Source of the DNA: Thuidium tamariscinum
Taxonomy: Eukaryota > Streptophyta > Bryopsida > Hypnales > Thuidiaceae
Length of the DNA stretch: 64,000 nt
Assembly (NCBI GenBank): GCA_947034885.2
Contig: OX344751.2
Span: 6,882,001 to 6,946,000, forward strand
Direction: 5' to 3'
Of the stretch, positions 33,961 through 45,463 are shown piece by piece. The notes under the pieces were generated by a model, which did not search any database, was not told the DNA's origin, and saw only the letters and a list, made by a program, of their open reading frames with translations. The translations under genes and the position numbers were made by a program. The number at the start of each line of letters is the position of its first letter. The stretch's first letter is position 1.

Positions 33961-36940
33961 AAAGCTTGGATACTTTAAACTAGTTACTTGTTACTTTAGT
34001 GTCTATTTTCGAAAGGAAAGAGTAGTCTTGCATCAATAGCCCTTGATCCTGTGGACATTGGCTCATTGTCATGACGAACAGACACTTTATTCAGGCTGGA
34101 CTGCTTTTTGCAAGTGGATCGGAGTTTATATATATATGCAGTTGCTTTGAATGAATCATCTTAATGAACGAAACTGAAGGCTTATGCTTTTAACCTTGAA
34201 ATGCCTCAATCCTTTTTTGAATTTTTGCACATTTTCACTTATAGCTTTGTACAAATATATCATTGTCTAGAATTTAATGAATTTGGTCATTAAGGAAGGT
34301 TGTCTTCTCTAGATTCAAGTGTTACATTTGATAAATGAGAAGTTAATTGGAGAAACAATGCCTTGAAGCCCTCTGTTCATCGTCCGGAATATAGACGTCG
34401 ATCCACTTCATGGTTAAACCTTGTCCAATTGTCTAATGGATATCCTAACTTTTTAGAGTTTAAAACTCACTGTTGATTGTTAGACATCCATCCCTTTTTT
34501 TTCTTTATGTTGATTGCTTTGCTTTTTCAGTCACTCTATTCTGGAGTATTTAGGAGTGTATCAAAATATTAATAAAGTATTCATTGAGAACAAAAATGTT
34601 TGAGAATTTTGTGTGGACTTGATTCAATATCTTTTCTTCTCTTTGAATGAAGAGCATCTGATATCATTGCATCCGACTTTCACTCAAATAGAGGGATAAT
34701 TTAGGCTACCATTAACCTAGTTGTATTCCAAGTTGTTACAGATGTATGATAATCTTGTAACTTTCCACAATAGAGGATTGAGGTTTTGCAAAGGTTTGTG
34801 TGTTTTTTGAGCACATATATACGAAGGGTAATAAAATCGAAATGAAATAGAACACATTACCTTGTTCAAATATCTATTTGAGGAGATAGGGATTTGTGGA
34901 TTTTGTTGAAATCTGTCATAGATTTGTTGGTCCCAATAGAAATGGCTAGTGGTCCTTTCTTTATGATTTTTTGTGTTTGATTTGGAATGCAATAATTTGA
35001 AGCATCTTGTTTATTGTATGAAGATGGGGTTAGGGTTTTATAACAAGGCACTAGAGGATCTAATTGCAATGGCTACTGTTTAAGCTTTCAAGAGCCTTTG
35101 GATGTTTGAAATCAGATTGTTCTATTCATTGAATGCCAAATGTCGATAACTTTGACCAAAATTGAGTGAATATGAAAGATTGTGCATTGCAAGGAAGAGC
35201 CATATGAATGATTGAACGATTTTGGCTTAGGAAATTCAAGAGCATGTAATTTGTGCATTATGAGCTTGGAAAAGCTGAGATTGTGATTTGCTACATAACA
35301 TTGATAAACTATCGTTGCTTAGAATTTTAGGATAATTTTGAAGATAATTTTGTAAATAATTCTTATCAAACATAGAAAATATCTAAATTTTTTAAAATTT
35401 CCACATGTCTATTACAGTGCATAACATCATGGTATAAATTAAAGTTATCAAATCACTCTAAAATCTTTTTCTAAGGTATGAGGTTCATAAAGCAATTATT
35501 TATCAATTGATTGCATTTGGAGAAGAAAACTCCTTCAATTATATATTTTGTGAATGTTTTTGTTGGAAAACGAATAGAATTAAGCATCCAATTAAGCATC
35601 CAATTGTTTCATGTATTTTGAACCTCCATAGAATTACTAATGAATTTTTGATGCTATAATGATAGAAAAAACAACTATTCAATTCTAGAATGATTGAGTG
35701 AAGTTTATGAAAATCACCTTTTTTTGCTACAAGATGAATAATTGGCTTAAAAAATTCAAAGCACTCATTAGAAGTGAAACTATTATTCAAAGACCTTCCC
35801 TTTTTCACAACAAAACTTTTTGGATGAATAATTGCATGTTTTTCCTACATAGAACAATCCTTTGTGATCCATCAGACAAAAAATACTTGCTTTGATCTTT
35901 AAGGGTTAAATGCATTATGTACACCATTAATAGATTGAAACTTCAATATGATTGAACTTCTTATTAGAGGACATTTTAAAACCTTAGCACTTAATAGACC
36001 TCCTATTTTACTTTAAATGTACCTTTGAATGATTGAAAGACCACCCAATAGCATCTTTGCATTACAACATAAGACCAAGACACAATACTTTCCTATAAGA
36101 TGTACTACACAAGAAGCCAATACATTAAACAAACTTGCTTCTATCACTTATAGAATTGCAATTCCTAATTTGACATTTTTTCCCCTACAATTTTGTTTTA
36201 ATTTCTTTCTACATGAATTGCAAGTGTTGTCTCAAACAACTAATTTAAAAGCTATGAGATTAATATATAGGCTATTGAAGGCCAAAGATGATACCCTATG
36301 TATAATTTTTTAAAAATTTCACCAGCTTTTTTCATATTCTATAAGCATAGGAACTTTGCTTGTTCAAAAAGCCTTGCTTTAACTAAAGATATTTTTGCAT
36401 ATTTTTGACTAAGTCTCAGAAGCTTGATTTTTCATTTTGAAAGTCTATTGATTTTTGGCTTCAATGGCATTGTACTTATATTAACTCCTTTCAAACACAC
36501 ACAAATTTTAATTCAAGAGATGTAGAATTTTTCAATTAAACCTTTCCTAAAGATAACAAATACTTCAAACTTCTTCCTACCTACAAGAAGATACAAAGAT
36601 TCCACCTCAACCAAAAAGATTTAGACATTAAGCACTCATTACAAATAGTCTAAAGATAGTCTACATTTTTTTTATGTATGTAGTTTTTTTTCAATTTAAA
36701 AAAAAGTAAAGACTGTTAATAAAAAATTAATCTTTTTGAAAGATTCAAATTTTTTTAATGTATGATTTTATAGGTGAATCTTGAGATCCCACACGTCTTG
36801 TTTTTGAACAAGAAGCCCGGCATCCCTTGTCAGCAATGGAGAATATTTTGAGGGAGTGAGGTGCATTGGCTTGAAATCCTCTGACAAGTCTTGCAATCTG
36901 GCTGCAAGTTGCCAGAAAAATAAACACCGGCGTCTTCTAC
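33961..36940. other. Intergenic DNA, no gene recognised
   Basis: AT-rich sequence with scattered open frames of 60-100 codons on both strands and no domain. A short GC-richer patch at 34020-34140 might be a gene relic, but I cannot name it. Confidence 0.45.
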
Positions 36941-36941
36941 A

Positions 36942-37238
36942 ATGAATGCTCTGAAGCCGGTGACACTCCTCATCTACGAGCTCAGTGCAACACTCTCCCC
37001 GATCAAAATCTACGATATTCCCGAAGACATCTATCTCCCACGGAAGATTTCACCAAAAGCCTCCCCAGCACGCAGCTGGCTTGCTTGCAGGAGCAATTGG
37101 GGAAAGCCAAGTAGCGCCATCCTTCCTCGCTGGGAGCGGGTTGTTCCGATGTGTGTTCTCGCACTCGCACTCGCAGGTGAAGGACGTATCGCCAATCCGG
37201 ATCTCGGTCGCAGCTGGCCGGAGGTACTTTTTCTTTAG
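36942..37238 (+). CDS. Doubtful 98-codon ORF upstream of maspardin
   Basis: The ATG at 36942 (MNALKPVTLLIYELS) opens a 98-codon frame in a GC-rich island that ends at 37238. Codon composition is unlike the flanking AT-rich DNA, but I see no domain. The opposite strand is also partly open (37050-37400). It may be a first exon of another transcript, an upstream ORF in the maspardin leader, or simply promoter-associated GC-rich sequence. Confidence 0.2.
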   Translation: MNALKPVTLLIYELSATLSPIKIYDIPEDIYLPRKISPKASPARSWLACRSNWGKPSSAILPRWERVVPMCVLALALAGEGRIANPDLGRSWPEVLFL

Positions 37239-37638
37239 AAGTCTTATCTTCTGTAGGGAATATGAGGTTTTTGCGCTTCTGTGGGGTTTACTTTCTGCGT
37301 GTTTGCGTGCTTGTGGGTTTCCAGACGCGAACAAGAATTTGTGTTTTAGGGTAGGTTTGATCAGGTGCTCTCTTTTGCGGTTTTTGTGGTTGAGCTCCAT
37401 CGCGGACCTGGACTACGGACCTTGTTCGAATCGGGAATTCTGGCCGGGGGATTTTTGAAAGAGTTTTCGGAATTTATTGTTTGCGCTCTTGGGGTTTTCC
37501 GTGTGGATCTTTGGCGTATGTTCTGTGTTCGATTTCCTTTCGAGCGCTATTGAATATTTGCTCGTCGCCTTGGTGTTTTTGGACAGCAATTTAGTAGAGG
37601 TTGGTTGCGCAGATGAGAGAGGACTAGAGCAAGAAGTT

Positions 37639-40600
37639 ATGCCTGAAGGGATGAGTGGTTCGGGCGACTACGTGTATTTCAAGGCCCATGTGCCACTTCA
37701 TCATATTCCGGTACTGTTCCATCCTTTCTTTCTCCGATCGGCTCTCTCTCACCCCTCTTAGCGCCTTTGATTTTGTTTTCGTGCTTTTGCGGCAGGTCTT
37801 TGCATATATTGCTGAAGATTTCACTTGTTTTAACCTTGGGATCATCATAGACAGAGAGGAAAGGAATGTTTTGAGTAATATATCAGTCATCTATGGTTTA
37901 ATGTGCCATCGAAATATTTTCTCCTTCTCTCAAGTAGAGCTCCTGGTTTATCCTTGGGATCACCTTGGATAGCCAAAAAACGCAATCTTTTGAGTGAATA
38001 TTCAGTCATCTTATGATTTCAAGTGCCTTCAAAATTGTATACTCTTTTTAAATAGTGTGCATTTGGTTTAACCTTGGGATCAATATAGGAGTGGCAGGAG
38101 AACATTTTGAGTGAATAATTAGTCATTTAAGTAGTGGCTTAGCTCGGGAGCTTAAGATTTGGTCACCGGTGTTCCAGTCTTTTCCGTCCAGTGATACTGG
38201 AATACATTGTGTTTGAATTAGAAAACTCCAGGAACGTAGAAAGCAGTGTATTATGTACTAGTTAAAACTTATAGGTTGGTTGAATGCGACGAAGAAATTT
38301 CCATATCACTTGAATGTGATTTTGGAGAACTCTGCTGGCGCTGTTTTTGCAGATTGGATCAAATGGCACCAAGCAGTGGCGCTACTACGACTACGGCCCT
38401 AAGTCTGTGGCGCCTTTAGTATGTCTCTCTGGTACAGCAGGAACGGCCGATGTGTTCTACAAGCAGATTCTCACTCTATGTCTCAAGGTATGTGGCACGA
38501 TTCAATCGTAAGGCAGTTTCTGAGATCCTTTGGCCCCTTGTTCATGCTTCCGAGAAGTGCATGTTTTTAGGTCACGGGATTGCGAAATAAGTGTACGAAT
38601 CACATGAAAGGTTGGGCAATGGTGAGGGGTACAGTCACGTGCCATAAGTATTTGTACCCTAGCATCCTCTTAGAAAATCAACCCAGCAAACATTTTAAAC
38701 ATTGTTGGTGTGGTATAGAAAGTACTCCGTGGTGATTATTTTCTTTAAGTATGCATAGAATTGTCATCTATTTGATGTCGTATCAGTAATCTTAGCTCAA
38801 TCGTAGAGATTGTTGCTCTCATTAGTTAGTGGTTTCAGCCTACACCTACTCGGACCAGCTTAGCCTAAACTTGTTAAAACTAATCGTCTTTGTAACCTAT
38901 GTCAAAACCAAATTCTATTTACGTTTATAGGTTGTATACTTTCATACTCTGTCCAATTTGTTCCTTAAATTGTAATGAAATTGTTCCAAAGGAAGATTTC
39001 CCAACTTCTTTAAGGCTACAAAGACTTATGGCATGCGACTGTCCATTGCAAGGATTTCGAGGTTTCCTCTTGCACTAATGCCCTTAACCCCAATTTTTAA
39101 TGTGATACGCCATCAGTCCGAAGACTAACTTATTGGGGAGCTGGAATTTAATCAAGTTTCTGACCTTGATGTGCCTCAATTTGGTCAGGCGGCCTGTGAT
39201 TGCCTGCGGTCACCAGTTTAATGAGCTGGATTTTGGTGATATTGTCGGACTTGTGTCTCGTCTTTTACAAGAGGCTGTGTGTTTTTTCTCAGGGTTTTAG
39301 GGTAATTGCTGCGGATGCTCCTCCAGTTTGGACTCATCAGGAATGGGTCACATCTTTTGAGAAGTTCTTGGATGCACTTGGTTGTCATCATGTAAGGACC
39401 TTGCTTCATGGCTTGTTTGTTTTTCTAACTAAGTCTTTGCTTAGGGAGAAAGGCTGAAGCAATTGTTCAGCGATGTCAGATCTAGGGTGTGGAGAGATTT
39501 TTCTTTTGAGTGACTGATGTGTCCTGTATATTACCCAGAGTTTAAGATTTATTGCTGGGGCTTACAGGTTCACTTGTACGGTACTTCTCTTGGCGGATTC
39601 TTGGCTCAAATGTTTGCCCAGCATCGGCCACGTCGTGTCAAATCCTTGCTCCTTTCTAATACCTATGTGGCCAACCACCTCTTCCAAGCATCTATGTCTT
39701 GGTCAGCTCTGTGAGTTTCCTGCCCTCTGCCCTGGCCCGACCCCCCTCGAAAGCATTCAAAATTTGTTCAGCTAGAGGTGGCATTTTCTTCATTTCTTTC
39801 CAATTAGAACGTAAATCGTATCGCTATGGTGGCTGTTCGATGGTGTTCCAAATCTTCAGAGTTTCAGTAGATTATTTCTTGCAGTCTAAGGATCTGGATT
39901 TTGAGATTCTTTTAGTTTTCATGCTCTTGTGAAAGTCTCTAACCCAAGACTGGTTCAACTGTGCTGGATGTCGTGTAGCATAAGCTGGACGCCTGAGTTT
40001 GTCTTGAAACGGTTCGTCCTCACGGGAATTCGTGATGGTCCACAGGAGCCTGCAATTGCAGATTCGATTGACTTTGTAGTGAGCCAGGTATGTTGTCCTG
40101 ACTAGTCTAGCTATTTTGTGTTTCCTGATTTCTGTTTCAACTTTAATCATACATTTCTTTCGAGACTGTCGAGGTACTGATGGGAGGTGTGCCTGTGAAT
40201 GATTAAATCTTTCTAAGTGGCTATCTTGCTGTTATGGAATATTTTATTTGGTGTCATGTGACGGGATTGGTTTTGTATTTTTTCACGGGAAATTTTAGTA
40301 TTTCTGTGAAGGAAGACCTAAAGCTAGAATCGACTTTAATGTGAGCTTTTCTTACTTTCACAGCTGGAAACTCTGACAAGGGATGAATTGGCTTCACGTT
40401 TAACGTTGAATACTTTACCAGCAGCAGTGGGGCAACTCGGTCTTGCTGATTCTTCGGTTACTATAATGGATGTGAGAACCGTTTCGTTAAACCTACGGTT
40501 ACCGCTTCTGATCTCAAGATTGCTTTCTGAGGTTCTTTGATGTGGTGTCGAGCTCGTCTTTGTCTGTGAACCGCGGGCTTTTTTTGGTGGGAATCGTTGA

Positions 40601-42159
40601 TTTGGCTGTGAGTGTGTTTCTGCTCTGTGGGTATGTTGCCAAAATCTATAACAATTGTTTGCGTAGTCATCATAGTTTACAATCTGTTACTCTGCTGGTT
40701 AAGTTATTAGTTCATTTACTAGATTTATTTCGGTGCCGCAGACGAATGACTATTGTGCGGTCCCTTCTTTCCTGAAAGATCAAACTAGCGCTCGCTATCC
40801 TGGGGCTCGTCGAGCTCTTCTGAAGTCGGGAGGAGACTTTCCTTTTCTTTCTCGTGCTGATGAGGTCAATCTGCACGCACAGGTATTTATTATCTTCTGT
40901 TACTGGGGCAGGAAGCAGTGCTTGCTAGATTTATGTTGATAAATTTCATTGAGTGTCTGTTTTTCAGAAGCGTCGTTAAAGGTAGAGGGTAGTATTTGCC
41001 GCTTTTCTGGAGTGTTATTCTTGGGAGGTTCCTGTTGGTGGTAGTATCCTTTACTTTGGCTAAATGCCCATGGCCACTCATCCTTGAACCGAAATGGGTT
41101 GTCTATTGTCACTTCAGTGTTCTACAACCTCTCAGTTTAAAATTGCATGCAGTCATGAAGATTTGATCTGAAGAGTTGCATAGTGACTCCCAAACTTCAC
41201 ACTCCTATGGGTTTTAGTATCCTGTATCCTACTGCCTGAAGATTCTTTGGAGAGCTCGGCTGTCTGTGCCTGACGTTTACATTTACTGTGGGGTTTATGA
41301 GCTGCCTCTAACATCCAATTTTTTGAATGCAGTTGCACTTGCGACGTGCAGGAGTTGAAGGTGCACTTCCATTAGTTCCGCAGTCCCTGGCGAAAGCCCC
41401 CGTATCCAAACAAAGGAACACAACTTTCGAAGAAGAAAAGAAAAAGGACGATAAAGTCGCATCTGCAGCTATTGATGAGCGTATTGAAGTGAATAGGGAC
41501 CTCAAGAAGAAGGGAATTAGTGGCAATAATTTGGGGCGGTTGAGAAGTGATCTCTTTCCGTCCAACTTATCTTCCACAGAGGAAACCAAAAATGAAGACA
41601 AAGGCTTGATCATCAATGAAGATCGTCTGCCTTTAGTCAAGGATTTGAAAAAGAAGGGACTTACTGCAGGATCTTCTATGAAAAGACTAGATTCTGGCAG
41701 CCTTTTCATGAGCAGTAGTGGTTCAGGCTCGTTCCATCGAAATGGAGATCCTTTAGGACCCCTGGGAAATGATTTGAGTGCGCCACAACGAGGTTTCATG
41801 CGACCCAGTGGTATGTTGTATATCTCACCTTCAATTTTTGTCGGACATTTTGTATGCTTGAAGAATCAGCCAGTCACTTTGCATTTGACAAGTCAACCAC
41901 TGTGACGCTTCCTTATGTGAACAAGCATTTACGTGAAAGTTTTCTGCTTTTCAGCGACCTTAGGACGTCAAGCTTTTGACAGATTTAGGATCACGATGCT
42001 TTTGCAATCATAGATTTTTGGAGTCGGCTGTTGTAGAGAGCGTTTCTTTGAATACTTCCTAGTGTGGTGTTTCTATCGTATTTGTCAAGACCTTGTGTGA
42101 CTGAGCAGTGCTCATTGCATTTTGCAGGATCCGCAAGCTCAAGTCTGGTGGAATCTTGA
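37639..42159 (+). CDS. Maspardin (SPG21/ACP33 homologue), alpha/beta-hydrolase fold
   Basis: Nine exons: 37639-37710, 38353-38487, 39293-39391, 39568-39710, 39979-40087, 40364-40471, 40742-40882, 41333-41810, 42128-42159. All have GT-AG borders and phases match, giving 438 aa. The start MPEGMSGSGDYVYFKAHVPLH is colinear with plant maspardins. The core holds VAPLVCLSGTAGTADVFYKQI, DAPPVWTHQEW, the nucleophile-elbow-like LYGTSLGGFLAQ, FAQHRPRRVKSLLLSNT, FVLTGIRDGPQEP, DTNDYCAVP and GGDFPFLSRADEVNLH. Animal maspardin is a non-catalytic-looking hydrolase-fold protein of endosomes that binds CD4; its plant role is poorly known. The last two exons, after LHLRRAGVE, add about 160 residues of Ser/Lys-rich, low-complexity sequence beyond the hydrolase fold, including two 'DLKKKG' motifs. 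Intron 1 carries a tandem repeat. Confidence 0.9.
37827..38140. repeat. About 120-bp tandem repeat in maspardin intron 1
   Basis: Three diverged units begin with 'ggtttaaccttgggatca' or a close variant at 37827, 37945 and 38065. Each continues with 'ttttgagt...attcagtcat'. Periods are 118 and 120 bp. The array lies wholly within the first intron. Confidence 0.7.
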
Positions 42160-43749
42160 GTCACTAAGCGATAAAACTGAAACTAAAACCTTTGGAGCAT
42201 TACTTTCGTCAGGATTTTTCGAATACTTCCGGCGAATTAACTCCGAAGTAAAGTAAGCTGCGTAGGTAAGGTTTGTCAAATATGAGCTCTGTTATGGAGC
42301 GGATGTAACATAGACCCCAAGGTTCCATGCTGTTATCGACATATAGAAAATGGCCTGTCCACCTTTGTATTATGTTGCTGTTTACAGTAGAGACAACTCT
42401 CCATGGAATCTGTTGCATGGAAGTTTGGAAAATGATGTGTCCAATTATTTTCACCTGCCAATATGGGCAGGACCACCTTCTGCCGCATGCCATGAGCTAG
42501 GCTCCAGGAGCAAGTAGCGAGGGCTACTGTAGTGAATGTAGGGACTACTGCTAAGCATGTACACGTCATTGAGCATGAAGGGTTTTGCAAATTGTTGAAG
42601 GTATTTCTTTTCACAAGTGCTGTGTGGCACTTGTTTGATGCACATTTACATGGTTTAGGCACTTTCTCTGCACTTGTGTTTAATATACTGTTTTTTCCTA
42701 ATGCTTCTGCTGTCATTCGTCCCATCAGCAACTTTATTAAGGCCCTCGTTGTAGGCGAGAATACTGTGGTCAGTCCTTCTAGAGGACTCATCACATGAAG
42801 ATCCTTGCTTGTGTTTCACTCTCTCCTTTCCCTGCTTTGAACTTGTGCTTGTGTTTGATTTTTTCCTACTTGTGTAACTTACTCCCTGTTTGTGGTACTC
42901 ATTTTTTTTTCTTTGCACTGTTCAATGCGAATGCTGCCCCATGCGCAGTTCTAAGCCCGTGTTTTACATCTTCAAAATGCAATTTGAGGAGGATGCAACA
43001 TACCTCATAAGCCTCTGATGTTCTTGAATGATAAAAGTGAAAAAATTGGCTTTTTACAAATGTGATCCAATTGTGAAAGATAATTAGGGGTACTTTTGGC
43101 AAATAAATTACTAATTAAATATTTTGGATGACATAGGTTAGTAGATTCAAAGTTCTCAATGTTTGGGCACATATTCATGTTACTCCTTCTATCCTACTAA
43201 AAGCTTTCCAAATTCTTCTTGCGAAGACTATAAATTAGCCTAATTAGGAAGTGTTTAGTGGGATAGAGGGAATATAATCTTATCACTAAAAGTAGGAGAA
43301 GTGAATAGAGACTTCTTAGAGCTTCTTGTCGTCATTCCATTGGTGGATAGAACAAACATGAGAAGATAAGAATAATTGTCTTATTGGAGTGGATGAGTAG
43401 AAAAGTCAGATTCCATGTTTCTTTGAATTTTGTGTTAAACCTCATTAGTTGAGATTGGTCAATCTTGTGGGAATCAATATTTATAGAATTCTTAGTGAAT
43501 CCTTTTCAACCCATTGGGTTTACATACAGTACAATTGCTTGTTTGGACCTTATAGCTCCCTTGTAAACTTTGCCCACCAATAGAACATAGTAATTAAGAG
43601 GTGAATATGGTTGAAGGAAAGTTATACTTCAAATCCTAAGGCCCACAACTAAAGTTCCAAAGGATGGAAGTATCCAATATGTAATAGAATGCTATTTCAA
43701 GACTTCAATAAATGGCAATTGCCAATGTTGATTTTGTATACTAAGACAT
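42160..43749. other. Maspardin 3' region and AT-rich intergenic DNA
   Basis: Up to about 42.9 kb the sequence keeps gene-like composition and is probably 3' untranslated region or downstream transcribed DNA. No second gene is recognisable; the open frames here lack domains and overlap on both strands. AT-rich DNA follows. Confidence 0.4.
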
Positions 43750-44033
43750 CATTAGAAGAAATCTGAGGCCTCCAAAGGGCCGTTTTGGGGCTATTCCCCA
43801 AAATTGTTCCCTAACTGCTGGCCGTTGTTAGGGCGGCATTTATCCCCCTCCCCAAAAAAAAGAATTTTTTTGGGGTCCTGAAATATGATAAAAAGCCCCC
43901 AAAAAAATTTCAATTTAAAAAAAATGATGTGGCACTCTCTCGACCACGTCGGATTTCAATTCACGCAGCAGAAACTGCGTTCCTGCAATCCGGGAACCCG
44001 TAGTCTTCTAATGCCCTCAAATTTCTTCTAATG
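43750..44033. mobile_element. CATTAG-type MITE, copy 3
   Basis: CATTAGAAGAAATCTGAGG at 43750 is mirrored by CCTCAAATTTCTTCTAATG ending at 44033. The 284-bp interior includes 'gatgtggcac' and 'gaccacgtcgg', the shared core of this family, plus C and G runs. It is non-coding. Confidence 0.7.
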
Positions 44034-45463
44034 TATAGAGGCCCTTTCCAAAAGGCAAGGTCTATCATTACTACAATGCAAGAAATTCCAATAGTAGAGT
44101 TTCTAAACGTGTTCAAGCAACTCCAATCCACTAAACAAAATTGAATGAAAAATTGAAAATTTCCATCCTACAGGGGTACAAAGAATCGTCCAAAGGCAAC
44201 TTCAAACCCTTGCTAGTGAAGATTTTTTTAATTGCCCAAGAGTCGTACAATAATTTTTTAGAATGAAATATTTGACTATATAATTCTAGTGGATGAAATT
44301 GCTAAATTGTTACCAAATCCTCAAAGAATATCACTCCATTTTGAAAGAATGTACATACATTGAACTAAAGAAATGAATTTTCATCCACATTTGTTCATTT
44401 TCATCCACATTTCTTCCAAGCCTATGGATGTAAGGAACTTCATGACTCCATTGCCATTGTGCAATGTTCTTTTATGTACAATTTTTTCTAGTTGGCTTTT
44501 GCTAAACCTTAGTTATAGTTTGTAAAAAAATTTTAAAAAACTTAATCAAAATAGCTAAATTATTCTTATATTTCAAGACCAACAACAAAATTTTACATAA
44601 ATATCACCTAATTTGATGTAGATCTCACAAAGTATCTCATAAGTATTGAAGAAATATCTATATACTTCTCCAAAATGACAACCAAAATGATCAAAAGAAA
44701 AGAAGAAAAGAAAAACTTTTCTGGTTTCAGGGATAAAGGAAAAGTGACCAAACCAGAAAACTTGCTGTGGTTGCGGCTCTCGTTGGTGGCCACTCTGTCG
44801 GCTTTCCAGATTCTGGATCCTTTCATCCAGATTTCCGTTTTGCGGCCTTCGTCTCCACGTCGTCCCAGTCCCTCTCATTTCGCTGGGCGATCTCGCTTTC
44901 TTCCCAAGCCTAGAACATCCATATTTCAGGAAAGAGAAAATTCTCAAGCCACCAGTGAACCCTAAGTGCATACGGCTACCTGGACTGAGCAGCGTCTCTC
45001 CGAGAGGACCGCGGAGACACTCAGGACCCTGCCAGGAGTTCAGACACCATCGTCCGCAGGCAGGATTCAAGTTTTGACTGAATTGGGGAATCTTGGTGCA
45101 CAAGTCAGTGAAAAGGTCGGAGCGCGATGTGCGCGGCCATATTGTTTGTGCCATTGCGAGTTTGGGTTTGAGTTTGCGCAGGACAGCATTGTGATTGTGA
45201 AATTTGTGACAATTGCAGATCGGTACTGTAGTGGGCTCTGTTTCAAGTCCTAGGTTGCTTCAGTCGTTCATTTTTCTTTTTTACTTGTAGCCCCGTGTGG
45301 AGGGAAGCACGCTCTGCTTCGGAAGTCCTCGTGACCGCAAATTCTCTTTTTTCACGGCTTGGTGACGAAGTTTGACAATTCAGCTGAGTTTTAGGGTTTA
45401 GGGTTTATGTCTGAAAGCACACATTCTATTCAATTTTTATGTGCAGGGGGAAGGAGGTTCAAA
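44034..45463 (+). promoter_or_regulatory. Upstream and promoter region of GlnRS, with a telo-box
   Basis: From about 44.74 kb the DNA becomes GC-rich, as at a gene promoter. TTAGGGTTTAGGGTTT at 45391-45406 is a double plant telo-box (AAACCCTAA on the minus strand), an element common near the start of ribosomal-protein and other translation genes. CAG at 45444-45446, just before the start codon, could be the acceptor of a 5' leader intron. ORFs on both strands (44675-44965 plus; 44573-45154 minus) have no recognisable domain. Confidence 0.5.

Noticed and set aside
41308..41799. 163-codon minus-strand ORF opposite maspardin exon 8
   Set aside because: It is the antisense shadow of the Ser/Lys-rich tail, which gives a Leu/Phe/Ser-rich product without a domain.
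44573..45154. 193-codon minus-strand ORF upstream of GlnRS
   Set aside because: No domain, overlaps a plus-strand frame in GC-rich promoter-like DNA, and contains low-complexity Phe runs. It looks like a chance frame.
45391..45406. Interstitial telomere repeat
   Set aside because: Only two TTAGGGT-type units, placed directly before a translation gene. A telo-box is the simpler reading.
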